The notes beneath the pieces are model-generated. The model was given only the letters and a program-made list of their open reading frames with translations, had not been told where the DNA came from and did not search any database. The position numbers were made by a program, and so were the translations under genes. From the IMG/VR virus record IMGVR_UViG_3300027896_000001, positions 1 to 64,000 of that record: a DNA stretch of 64,000 nucleotides. One strand, given 5' to 3'. Of the stretch, positions 17,361 to 23,676 are shown piece after piece. Origin of the DNA: a virus. Position 1 is the stretch's first letter. The number at the start of each line of letters is the position of its first letter.

Positions 17361-17669
17361 ATGGGTTTTTTTAATCAAATAAAAGAAGCCGCCTTTATCG
17401 ATGAAATTGAAAAAATCTCTATGTCATTAAATAAGATCACTTCCGCACTCGCCGTAAGAAGGGTCGGAAAGGTCAGGGGATGGAGTCCGCAACGTTCAAG
17501 AAGGTTTGTCGAAACCCATCCATTATCTCCTGGACAGGAACGTGTTTCGTCGTCAATTCAGGTTGGGCCAGGGTCTCCATGGAGATCGCAAATGAAACGT
17601 GAAGTTGCCGGAGAACAAGGAAGAAAGGGCCTTTCCGGAAAAACTTATTTAAGATCTTTTGAAGAATAA
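17361..17669 (+). CDS. Tagged small basic protein
   Basis: The 102-residue protein starts with the shared tag MGFFNQIKEAAFIDEIEKIS and continues as a Arg/Ser/Pro-rich basic chain (RRVGKVRGWSPQRSRRF) without evident fold. Its charge would suit packaging with DNA. GAGGGG lies upstream of the ATG. No family is recognised beyond the tag. Confidence 0.65.
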   Translation: MGFFNQIKEAAFIDEIEKISMSLNKITSALAVRRVGKVRGWSPQRSRRFVETHPLSPGQERVSSSIQVGPGSPWRSQMKREVAGEQGRKGLSGKTYLRSFEE

Positions 17670-17679
17670 CGGAGGGAAT

Positions 17680-18087
17680 ATGAATATTTTTGAAGAAATC
17701 AAACAGGCGGCATTTGTAGACGAATTGGAAAAAATAGCCTCAATCACATCGAATGTTAATGCGTATATTTTAAAAGCAAAAGGCGGATTGAAGCCTTTAA
17801 AAACATTCAAGAACAGAACAATGAGGGGAAAACAACTTCCTGATCCAGGACAGGTTAAATATTCAGGTGCGGTTGAAGACATGCAACTCCGAATGTATTT
17901 GGCAAAAAAATCAGAAGAAAAAGCCGCCGCGGCCGCTGCAACCGCCGCCGCTGCAAAACCCGTTACGCAAAGTATACAATCCGTAGCAAAACCGGTCGTA
18001 AAGCGCCCAAGCATATTATCAGGAATTGCGGCTAGAGTAAGAGGGGTTGGAAAAGCACTCAGGCCATTGCGGGCAATAAGGGTTTAA
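17680..18087 (+). CDS. Tagged basic protein with Ala-rich linker
   Basis: The start at ATG 17680 has GGAGGG upstream. The 135-residue product begins MNIFEEIKQAAFVDELEKIA, then has a Lys/Arg-rich section, an Ala run (about residues 84-96) and a basic C-terminus (SGIAARVRGVGKALRPLRAI). No enzyme motif is visible. It follows the previous tagged gene after a short gap and is probably virion-associated if the tag is a packaging signal. Confidence 0.65.
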   Translation: MNIFEEIKQAAFVDELEKIASITSNVNAYILKAKGGLKPLKTFKNRTMRGKQLPDPGQVKYSGAVEDMQLRMYLAKKSEEKAAAAAATAAAAKPVTQSIQSVAKPVVKRPSILSGIAARVRGVGKALRPLRAIRV

Positions 18088-18137
18088 ACATTGTACTCTA
18101 TTTCGAGCAAATGCTCTCAGAGGTTATTTTCTTAAAA

Positions 18138-18623
18138 ATGAATACATTAAAAAAACTATCATCTTTAATCGATAATCTTTCCGTCATCCAGAAATTTGCC
18201 GACGACCTTGGCGGGGGCGTTCATAAGGAGAAGGAGTTCCGTTTCCATCTTTCAGAACTCCCCCCTGAATGTGACATCGTTAAGCCTATTATCATCAAGC
18301 AGGGGATTTTGAAAGAGATAAAAGATGGCGATAACGTCGTCGCATATTGTAGAATTAGAATGAAGCAGGAACCTGGTAAAGTGCCGAAGTACAGTTTGGG
18401 AGTGAAGAACTTTCAAAAGAACGAGGAGTCTGAAACTGAAATCTCTAAGGATACTTTTGACGCTTTTTATCCGGACAATCTGGAAAAACCGCAGGAGAAA
18501 AAGCGTTACGAAATCAACAACTGGGAGATTGATGAGATTGATGACGGCACAATCATCGCTGAACAGGAATATAAAAACAAACAGAATTTAAACGATATAC
18601 CAGGACACTGGAAAGTTATATAA
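18138..18623 (+). CDS. CYTH-like (triphosphate tunnel metalloenzyme) protein with degenerate tag
   Basis: From ATG 18138 the N-terminus MNTLKKLSSLIDNLSVIQKFAD looks like a diverged form of the shared tag, which favours this start over ATG 18111; neither has a clear ribosome site. The following 135 residues fit a CYTH pattern: EKEFR (variant of ExExK), IKQGILKEI, CRIRM, YSLGVK, an ETEIS strand, KKRYEI, EIDEIDD and AEQEY...IPGHW. CYTH enzymes hydrolyse or cyclise triphosphorylated substrates using Mg or Mn in a beta-tunnel. The substrate is unknown and the first motif is altered, so activity is uncertain. Confidence 0.5.
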   Translation: MNTLKKLSSLIDNLSVIQKFADDLGGGVHKEKEFRFHLSELPPECDIVKPIIIKQGILKEIKDGDNVVAYCRIRMKQEPGKVPKYSLGVKNFQKNEESETEISKDTFDAFYPDNLEKPQEKKRYEINNWEIDEIDDGTIIAEQEYKNKQNLNDIPGHWKVI

Positions 18624-18637
18624 ATAAAGGAGATTGT

Positions 18638-19063
18638 ATGGAATCAATTCTTGAAAAATTAGCAAAGAAAACTCATCCCGTTTCTGAAGCGCAGAGGCGT
18701 TGGGCTTTTGCGGCTGAAGAACGTGGCCAGCTTCCAAAAGGGAAGGCGCATACATGGTCAAAAAGAGTGGAGGGTGAAAGCCTCCCTGAAAAAACTGCAA
18801 GCCTTTTTGATCAAATTAAAGAAGCGGCGTTTGTTGATGAACTGCAAAAAATTGCTATGCGAATGACGGGCGCAAGAGCCGCTGAGAATGAATTATTCCA
18901 TCGTGTTTCTGCGGCTGGAACTCGTGCTGGAAGAGAAGCGTCGCATATATCGTCTAATGAAAGATGGATTGCCCATAGAACAAGACAGGCTGAAGAAGCT
19001 GAAAGGACCAGAATGCCAGGATGGGCCGGACAAACAAGCAGTTATGATCGGTATGGACAATAA
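18638..19063 (+). CDS. Tagged protein with N-terminal SEAQRRWAFAAEERG module
   Basis: This 141-residue protein has AAAGGAG before its ATG. Residues 1-52 form a short basic module, SEAQRRWAFAAEERGQLPKG followed by HTWSKRV and LPEK, a type seen in other phage proteins whose function is not established to my knowledge. The shared tag is internal, at about residues 55-73 (SLFDQIKEAAFVDELQKIA), followed by an Arg/Glu-rich tail. The internal position suggests the tag was fused downstream of an existing module. Confidence 0.6.
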   Translation: MESILEKLAKKTHPVSEAQRRWAFAAEERGQLPKGKAHTWSKRVEGESLPEKTASLFDQIKEAAFVDELQKIAMRMTGARAAENELFHRVSAAGTRAGREASHISSNERWIAHRTRQAEEAERTRMPGWAGQTSSYDRYGQ

Positions 19064-19105
19064 ATAAAAAAACTTGAATTATAAATTTAAATATTGGAGG
19101 GTCGT

Positions 19106-19459
19106 ATGAATATGTTTGATCAAATCAAAGAAGAGGCGATGATTGATGAGTTGCAGAAAATTGCAGACGGAGACGAGTTGGCTGCCGATGTGGGCCGTGG
19201 AACAATGTTGGGTGGTGGATTGGGAGTTGCCGGCGGAGCCGCCCTTGGAGGAATCGCAGTGCATAATGTAAATAAAAGTCTTGCTGAAAGTTCAAAACTG
19301 CTCAGACAAATGGGTCTTGGGCGCATGCCGAAAATAAAAGGAAGTGTCGGCAAAGGGGCTCTTGTCGCAGGTTTGATTGGTGGATTGGTAGGATCCGGAT
19401 TAGGCGCAGGGGCAGGCGCGGGGATAGGCGGATTGCGTCAATTGAGCAAGGAGAAATAA
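19106..19459 (+). CDS. Tagged glycine-zipper membrane protein (one repeat)
   Basis: The start at ATG 19106 follows GGAGGGTCGT. The 117-residue product has the tag (residues 1-22), then two Gly/Ala-rich hydrophobic segments (about 34-52 and 86-110) separated by a basic amphipathic linker containing KLLRQMGLGRMPKIKG. Such glycine zippers form tight helix packing in membranes. It is homologous to both halves of the next protein. A membrane-inserting, ejected virion protein is my inference. Confidence 0.65.
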   Translation: MNMFDQIKEEAMIDELQKIADGDELAADVGRGTMLGGGLGVAGGAALGGIAVHNVNKSLAESSKLLRQMGLGRMPKIKGSVGKGALVAGLIGGLVGSGLGAGAGAGIGGLRQLSKEK

Positions 19460-20227
19460 ATGGAAACAATTTTTGATCAAATAAAAGAAGCGGCTATTGT
19501 TGACGAACTTCAAAAAATAGCCGATGGGGATCTCGGCGAAATGACCGGAGCAGGCGCCGGAATAGGTTCTCTTGCCGGGGCGATCGGGGGAGGAATATAC
19601 GGACGCCATAGGGTGGTCAAGGAAATGAAAGGGTTAAAAAATCTTCTCAGGTCAGCCAGGAAAGGCCTTGGGCCGATGAAAGGAAGACTTCCAACGATAC
19701 GTGGAAAAGGTCCTCTTGGAGAAGGCATGCTTATTGGATCACTGGTCGGCGCGAGCCTTGGCGCGGGCATCGGTGCGGGTGGAGGAGCCACCGTAGGAAC
19801 GCTCAGGCAGGCCCTGACAAAAACTGGAGGAGACATCTCCGAAGGTTCCGGAACGGGCGTTATGCTGGGCGCAGGACTTGGAGGAGTGGGCGGAGCGGCT
19901 TATGGCGTGCATGCGGTACATTCAAATGTTAAAGGGTTAAAAGGTGCCGCCAGCACTCTTAACAAACAACTGAATGCTTTGAAAAGAGTTAAGGGAATGG
20001 GAATACCAAGAAAATTAAAAATCCCGACCATCAGAGGGAGGGGCCCATTGGTAGGAGGAGCTATCGCCGGCGCAGCGCTCGGAACAGCCCTTGGAGCTGG
20101 ATTGGGAGCGGGTATAGGGGCTGGCGCAGGAGCCGCCAGACGGTTTTATCAACCAGAATATATGTATGAGAAATATGAAAGCAAGGACGCTATAGCCGAT
20201 GACAATCGGTTTGAAAAGGTTTATTAA
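19460..20227 (+). CDS. Tagged glycine-zipper membrane protein (two repeats)
   Basis: This 255-residue protein has AAGGAG before the ATG and starts with the tag METIFDQIKEAAIVDELQKIA. It contains two copies of a unit made of a Gly-rich helix, a basic linker ending in (L/I)PTIRG(K/R)GPL, and a second Gly-rich helix (LGAGIGAG type), at about residues 28-120 and 130-230. The preceding gene has one copy, so the family grew by duplication. The C-terminus is charged. A pore-like or membrane-spanning role during DNA entry is inferred from composition. Confidence 0.65.
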   Translation: METIFDQIKEAAIVDELQKIADGDLGEMTGAGAGIGSLAGAIGGGIYGRHRVVKEMKGLKNLLRSARKGLGPMKGRLPTIRGKGPLGEGMLIGSLVGASLGAGIGAGGGATVGTLRQALTKTGGDISEGSGTGVMLGAGLGGVGGAAYGVHAVHSNVKGLKGAASTLNKQLNALKRVKGMGIPRKLKIPTIRGRGPLVGGAIAGAALGTALGAGLGAGIGAGAGAARRFYQPEYMYEKYESKDAIADDNRFEKVY

Positions 20228-20694
20228 TGAATTTTTTTGAGACAGTAAAACAAGGATCATTCATCGACGAGCTTCAGAAGATCGCCTTCAAGGAATCTTT
20301 TGGGCCTAACGGCGAACTGATCACCGATTACATTAAAGGTGATTATGCGGTCAGCAGAGCAAGACAAAAAGAACCTATACCATTCAATGCCGCAAGAGTA
20401 GTTGGAACAGTCGGTGGTGGTTTAGGCGGAGCTGTTATAGGTGGCCTGGCAAACCTTCCAATGCTTGCAATCGGAAGGAAGAAGAAATGGAGTGATAAAC
20501 AAGTATGGGCGGCCATGAAGAGCGCCCAGAGAATAGGAAGCATTGCAGGCGGCGCGCTCGGTCTTGCAACCGCTTTGGAATTTGTCGAATCGCCTTTACT
20601 GAAATCTCGAGGGATTAAAAGAAAAGGTCTCATACATCCGACTTATAAAATCAGCAGGGAAGCGCAGCAGAAATATAGAATTCATCCTGACTAA
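20227..20694 (+). CDS. Tagged membrane-associated protein
   Basis: This 155-residue protein starts in a TAATG overlap with the previous stop. Residues 1-20 are a diverged tag, MNFFETVKQGSFIDELQKIA. Two Gly/Ala-rich hydrophobic segments follow (about 59-80 VVGTVGGGLGGAVIGGLANL and 98-115), with a basic C-terminus. It is probably a further member of the glycine-zipper group of this locus. Confidence 0.6.
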   Translation: MNFFETVKQGSFIDELQKIAFKESFGPNGELITDYIKGDYAVSRARQKEPIPFNAARVVGTVGGGLGGAVIGGLANLPMLAIGRKKKWSDKQVWAAMKSAQRIGSIAGGALGLATALEFVESPLLKSRGIKRKGLIHPTYKISREAQQKYRIHPD

Positions 20695-20702
20695 GCGGTG
20701 CT

Positions 20703-21392
20703 ATGAATGATACCGAACAAATTCTCAAGTGGCAGAAAACGAAAGACCCGAATCTTTTCGCTAATATGGTCATTCGTTATCAACCAGTTATTAATTCAGT
20801 GGTCAATAAATTCCGGACAGTCGGGCTTCCGCCGGCAACACTGCGCGCCCATGCTACCACGCAACTGATAAAATCCTTCGAGTCGTTTGACCCTTCACGG
20901 GGAACGCAACCCACGACGCACATATGGAATAATCTCCAGAAGGTCCAACGCGTCGCCTCGGAAAGCCTAATGTCCGGACACATTCCTGAGAACAGAAATC
21001 TTAAGAGATCTACATACAATATTGTTCAGGATAATTTGACCGAACAACTTGGAAGAGAACCTAACGTTGAGGAAATGAGTGACGAACTTGGTTGGGATAA
21101 AAGAGAAACAGCCAGGATGCAGTCGGAGATGAAGGGCGAAACAACTGCGAGTAATGCCGAATTCGATTTTTACGGGAATAGTACAACATCCAGGTCGAAG
21201 GACAGACAACTTGTAGATTATCTGTATCATGAACTTTCCGGCCCCCAGAAAGTGATATTCGAACACACATTCGGCTACGGCGGAAAGGACATACTTAACA
21301 ATAAAGAAATAGCTAAGAAACTCAACATGAACGAGATGATGGTGCATCGAATGAAAAAGGACATGTCGAGAAGGGTTCAGGAGATGAGATGA
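20703..21392 (+). CDS. Sigma-70 family RNA polymerase sigma factor
   Basis: This 229-residue protein matches a compact sigma factor. Region 2 lies at about residues 25-85, with FDPSRGTQPTTHIW equivalent to the FDP.RG..F.TYA..W motif. Region 3 lies at about 108-130 (LTEQLGREPNVEEMSDELGW). Region 4 with a helix-turn-helix lies at about 178-225 (LNNKEIAKKLNMNEMMVHRM). It would redirect host polymerase to phage promoters, probably late ones. It lacks the shared tag although it is embedded among tagged genes. Its stop overlaps the start of the next gene. Confidence 0.85.
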   Translation: MNDTEQILKWQKTKDPNLFANMVIRYQPVINSVVNKFRTVGLPPATLRAHATTQLIKSFESFDPSRGTQPTTHIWNNLQKVQRVASESLMSGHIPENRNLKRSTYNIVQDNLTEQLGREPNVEEMSDELGWDKRETARMQSEMKGETTASNAEFDFYGNSTTSRSKDRQLVDYLYHELSGPQKVIFEHTFGYGGKDILNNKEIAKKLNMNEMMVHRMKKDMSRRVQEMR

Positions 21393-22096
21393 AGAAAAAA
21401 GAATTCGCACCAGGTCTTCCCTCTAAAGAGAAGACGCATAAAATAAGTCAGAAGGGCCAAACTCGTTTGGTCATTCAGGAACATAATGCGTCTCATCATC
21501 ATTATGACATGCGCCTGCAGTCGGGAGATAAAGCGCATAGTTGGGTCATTAGAAGTCTCCCAGGAGAGAAACCTAAAACACTTGCAATAAGGCAACCGAC
21601 TCATACTGCGAAATATATGAACTTCGAGGGAACGATTAAATCTGGATATGGCGCGGGAACAGTCAAGAAGGTTTATGACGAGAAAGTTCATGTCCTTTCT
21701 GCGACGAATGATAAGATAAAAATGCAGACGCCGCAGGGGAATTTTACGATGGTAAAAATTAAAGATCCAAAAGATAGGAATTGGCTTATGATAAAAACAT
21801 CAGTATTGGAGAAAGGTATGTTCGACCAAATTAAAGAAGCGGCGCTCATCGATGAATTAGAAAAAATTTCTGCAGGTCAATATACGAAAGTTTTTCAACA
21901 ATTAAAAGGAACTCCTAAATTTGATATATCAGAGTTATATCCAGCTGTGACGAAAATAAGGCAAAGAATTGGAAAGTTAAGATCATTTCTTCCTTCCGAG
22001 CATATAGGAAGAAAAGCAAAGTTATCTAATTTAGAACGTGATTTGACTACATCTTTACAAGAATATAAAAGTAAAAGACAAAACTTAATGTATTGA
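21389..22096 (+). CDS. LigD-type 3'-phosphoesterase (PE) domain fused to the shared tag
   Basis: Residues 20-137 match the phosphoesterase domain of bacterial LigD. VIQEH (H32), HHYDMR (H38, D40, R42), SWVI, a His-Tyr pair (H72, Y76), FEGTIKSGYGAGTV and WLMIK correspond to the metal-binding and catalytic residues of that domain, which removes 3'-phosphate and 3'-ribonucleotide ends before ligation. The shared tag follows at residues 144-162 (MFDQIKEAALIDELEKISAG), then a 70-residue helical tail. An internal GGAGAAAGGT before Met144 could also start a short tag-only protein. A ligase gene lies just downstream, so the two would rebuild a split LigD end-joining module. Confidence 0.85.
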   Translation: MKKKEFAPGLPSKEKTHKISQKGQTRLVIQEHNASHHHYDMRLQSGDKAHSWVIRSLPGEKPKTLAIRQPTHTAKYMNFEGTIKSGYGAGTVKKVYDEKVHVLSATNDKIKMQTPQGNFTMVKIKDPKDRNWLMIKTSVLEKGMFDQIKEAALIDELEKISAGQYTKVFQQLKGTPKFDISELYPAVTKIRQRIGKLRSFLPSEHIGRKAKLSNLERDLTTSLQEYKSKRQNLMY

Positions 22097-22108
22097 TAAA
22101 ATTTAACT

Positions 22109-22130
22109 ATGCTTAAGAATCCTATAACAA
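22109..22130 (+). repeat. 22-bp direct repeat of the ligase gene start
   Basis: ATGCTTAAGAATCCTATAAC plus AA at 22109-22130 is repeated exactly at 22514-22535, where it forms the first codons of the ligase gene. It encodes MLKNPIT in both places. The upstream copy lacks a ribosome site. Confidence 0.85.
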
Positions 22131-22147
22131 TGAAATTGGAGAAAGAT

Positions 22148-22336
22148 ATGTTCAATCAAATTAAAGAAGCGGCATTTATTAATGAGTTAGAAAAGATATC
22201 AGTTAGAGGTGATTATAATAAAATGTTAAATTTAAAAGGCCGCCTTGCAAAAAGGCTGTATAAAATTTATCATTCACCCGAAAAATTTAATCCTAATACT
22301 GCGAATGTTGTTTCTGAACATTATGGTAAAAAATAG
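22148..22336 (+). CDS. Tagged small protein, frame probably continues after -1 shift
   Basis: ATG 22148 is chosen because TTGGAGAAAGAT precedes it; an in-frame ATG at 22109 has no ribosome site. The 62-residue product starts MFNQIKEAAFINELEKIS. It ends at TAG right after a run of six A (22328-22333). A -1 shift there opens a further 54 codons (to 22494) whose start, SEHYGKKIAPLEKKL, resembles SEHIGRKAKLSNLER in the tail of the preceding protein. The gene may therefore be a paralogue of that tail, either frameshifted by mutation or read by slippage. Confidence 0.55.
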   Translation: MFNQIKEAAFINELEKISVRGDYNKMLNLKGRLAKRLYKIYHSPEKFNPNTANVVSEHYGKK

Positions 22337-22494
22337 CTCCTTTAGAAAAAAAGTTATTTAATAGAATGGATATATTAAGAAATCGTTTATTTCAAAGGGG
22401 AATAACAGATGTTGGTATGAAAACAAATGATTGGAATAAATTAGAAAGACTTGGCCAAATGCGACAGAACATTGATTTAAGTGTATGGCATTAA
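22330..22494 (+). other. Frameshifted continuation of the tagged small protein
   Basis: This -1 frame reads KIAPLEKKLFNRMDILRNRL and continues to ...DLSVWH before TAA at 22494. Independent initiation at ATG 22366 (42 codons) has no clear ribosome site. It fills the otherwise empty 177 bases before the ligase gene. Confidence 0.45.
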
Positions 22495-22513
22495 AATTGA
22501 TTGATTTAAAAAT

Positions 22514-23668
22514 ATGCTTAAGAATCCTATAACAACAAAACCTGATTACAAAGAACTTGAAGAGCCTACTGCCTATACGGATGACAGTATCGTTCTTCAG
22601 CCAAAAGTGGATGGTTCTCATTCATTAATTGCATTGCATTCAAACCGCGATAACGATATCTATTCATATCGGATAAGTAAAAGGACTGGTAAATCGATTG
22701 ACCATTCAGCACAGATTCCAAAGATAAGAGATCTTGAAGTTCCGAAGTTTCTTGACAATACAGTTATTCGTGGCGACCTGTTCGGCAAAACGAAACATGG
22801 CGTGATGCCTGCGGAACAGATAGGCGGAATACTGAATGCCAGCCTTGAAAAGAGTTTTGCGAAACAACGGGAATCTGGATGGTTAAGGCCCTATGTATAC
22901 AATATAGAAAAGTTTCACGGAAAAGATGTTTCCAACGAACCTTATGCTGTCAAATTCCAATTGCTGAAAAAAATAGAATCGGCATTGCCGCAATTGGAAG
23001 TGGCTGAAACCGCATTTACTCCTGAAGAGAAAAAGAAACTTGTTGAAAAAGTCAAGAAAGGTAAACATCCTGACACTGTCGAGGGAGTGGTGGAATGGAA
23101 CCTGAACAAACCTGGCGGCGATCCAGCAAAGGTAAAATTCAGAGATAATTTCGAAGTGTACATCCGGAACATATTTCCTGCGGTAAATCAGAAGACGGGA
23201 AGGGAAAAGAAAGAAGCCGGCGGTTTCGAATACAGCCTTACCCCGAAAGGGGAGATCGTAGGAAACGTCGGAACAGGTTTTGATCGTTCTGAAAGAATCG
23301 ATATGCTGAAGCATCCCGAGAAATGGGTGGGAGAGGTGGCGAGGGTGAAATCACAGCAGCAATACGGATCGGGGGCATTGAGGGCCCCATCGTTCTATAC
23401 ACTCCATGTGGAGAAGAACCTGCAGAAAGCGGCATATGATGATTTTTTCAGATATGGATTCGTAGATGAATTGGAAAAAATAGCGGCAACTCTGAAAGAA
23501 TTGAACAAGGCCAGCGTCAAGGTTTATGATAAAAGAGTGGGGCCTCCTCCCGTCCAGCGTCATCATGAAGAGGTCGGTCCGACTCAGATTAAACACAGGG
23601 AAGATGCCGGAGAACAGGGCGGTTCAATATCCACCGGAGGCGGGTCTATAGAAATTTCAGGTATATAA
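22514..23668 (+). CDS. ATP-dependent DNA ligase with C-terminal shared tag
   Basis: This 384-residue protein has the nucleotidyltransferase motifs in order. Motif I is KVDG with the adenylated Lys at residue 31, motif III VIRGDLFG (84-91), motif IIIa-like YVYNIEKF, motif IV TVEGVVEW (about 191-198) and motif V AKVKFRDN. An OB-fold-like region follows (GNVGTGFDRSERIDMLKHPE...ALRAPSF). The shared tag then appears as DDFFRYGFVDELEKIA at about residues 308-323, followed by a polar tail. It seals nicks using ATP and is paired with the upstream phosphoesterase. No DNA-polymerase/primase domain of LigD is present. The ribosome site is poor. Confidence 0.88.
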   Translation: MLKNPITTKPDYKELEEPTAYTDDSIVLQPKVDGSHSLIALHSNRDNDIYSYRISKRTGKSIDHSAQIPKIRDLEVPKFLDNTVIRGDLFGKTKHGVMPAEQIGGILNASLEKSFAKQRESGWLRPYVYNIEKFHGKDVSNEPYAVKFQLLKKIESALPQLEVAETAFTPEEKKKLVEKVKKGKHPDTVEGVVEWNLNKPGGDPAKVKFRDNFEVYIRNIFPAVNQKTGREKKEAGGFEYSLTPKGEIVGNVGTGFDRSERIDMLKHPEKWVGEVARVKSQQQYGSGALRAPSFYTLHVEKNLQKAAYDDFFRYGFVDELEKIAATLKELNKASVKVYDKRVGPPPVQRHHEEVGPTQIKHREDAGEQGGSISTGGGSIEISGI

Positions 23669-23676
23669 GGACGCAT

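Noticed and set aside
18111-18137. ATG 18111 as start of the CYTH-like protein.
   Set aside because: It has no ribosome site, and starting at 18138 places a degenerate copy of the shared tag exactly at the N-terminus.
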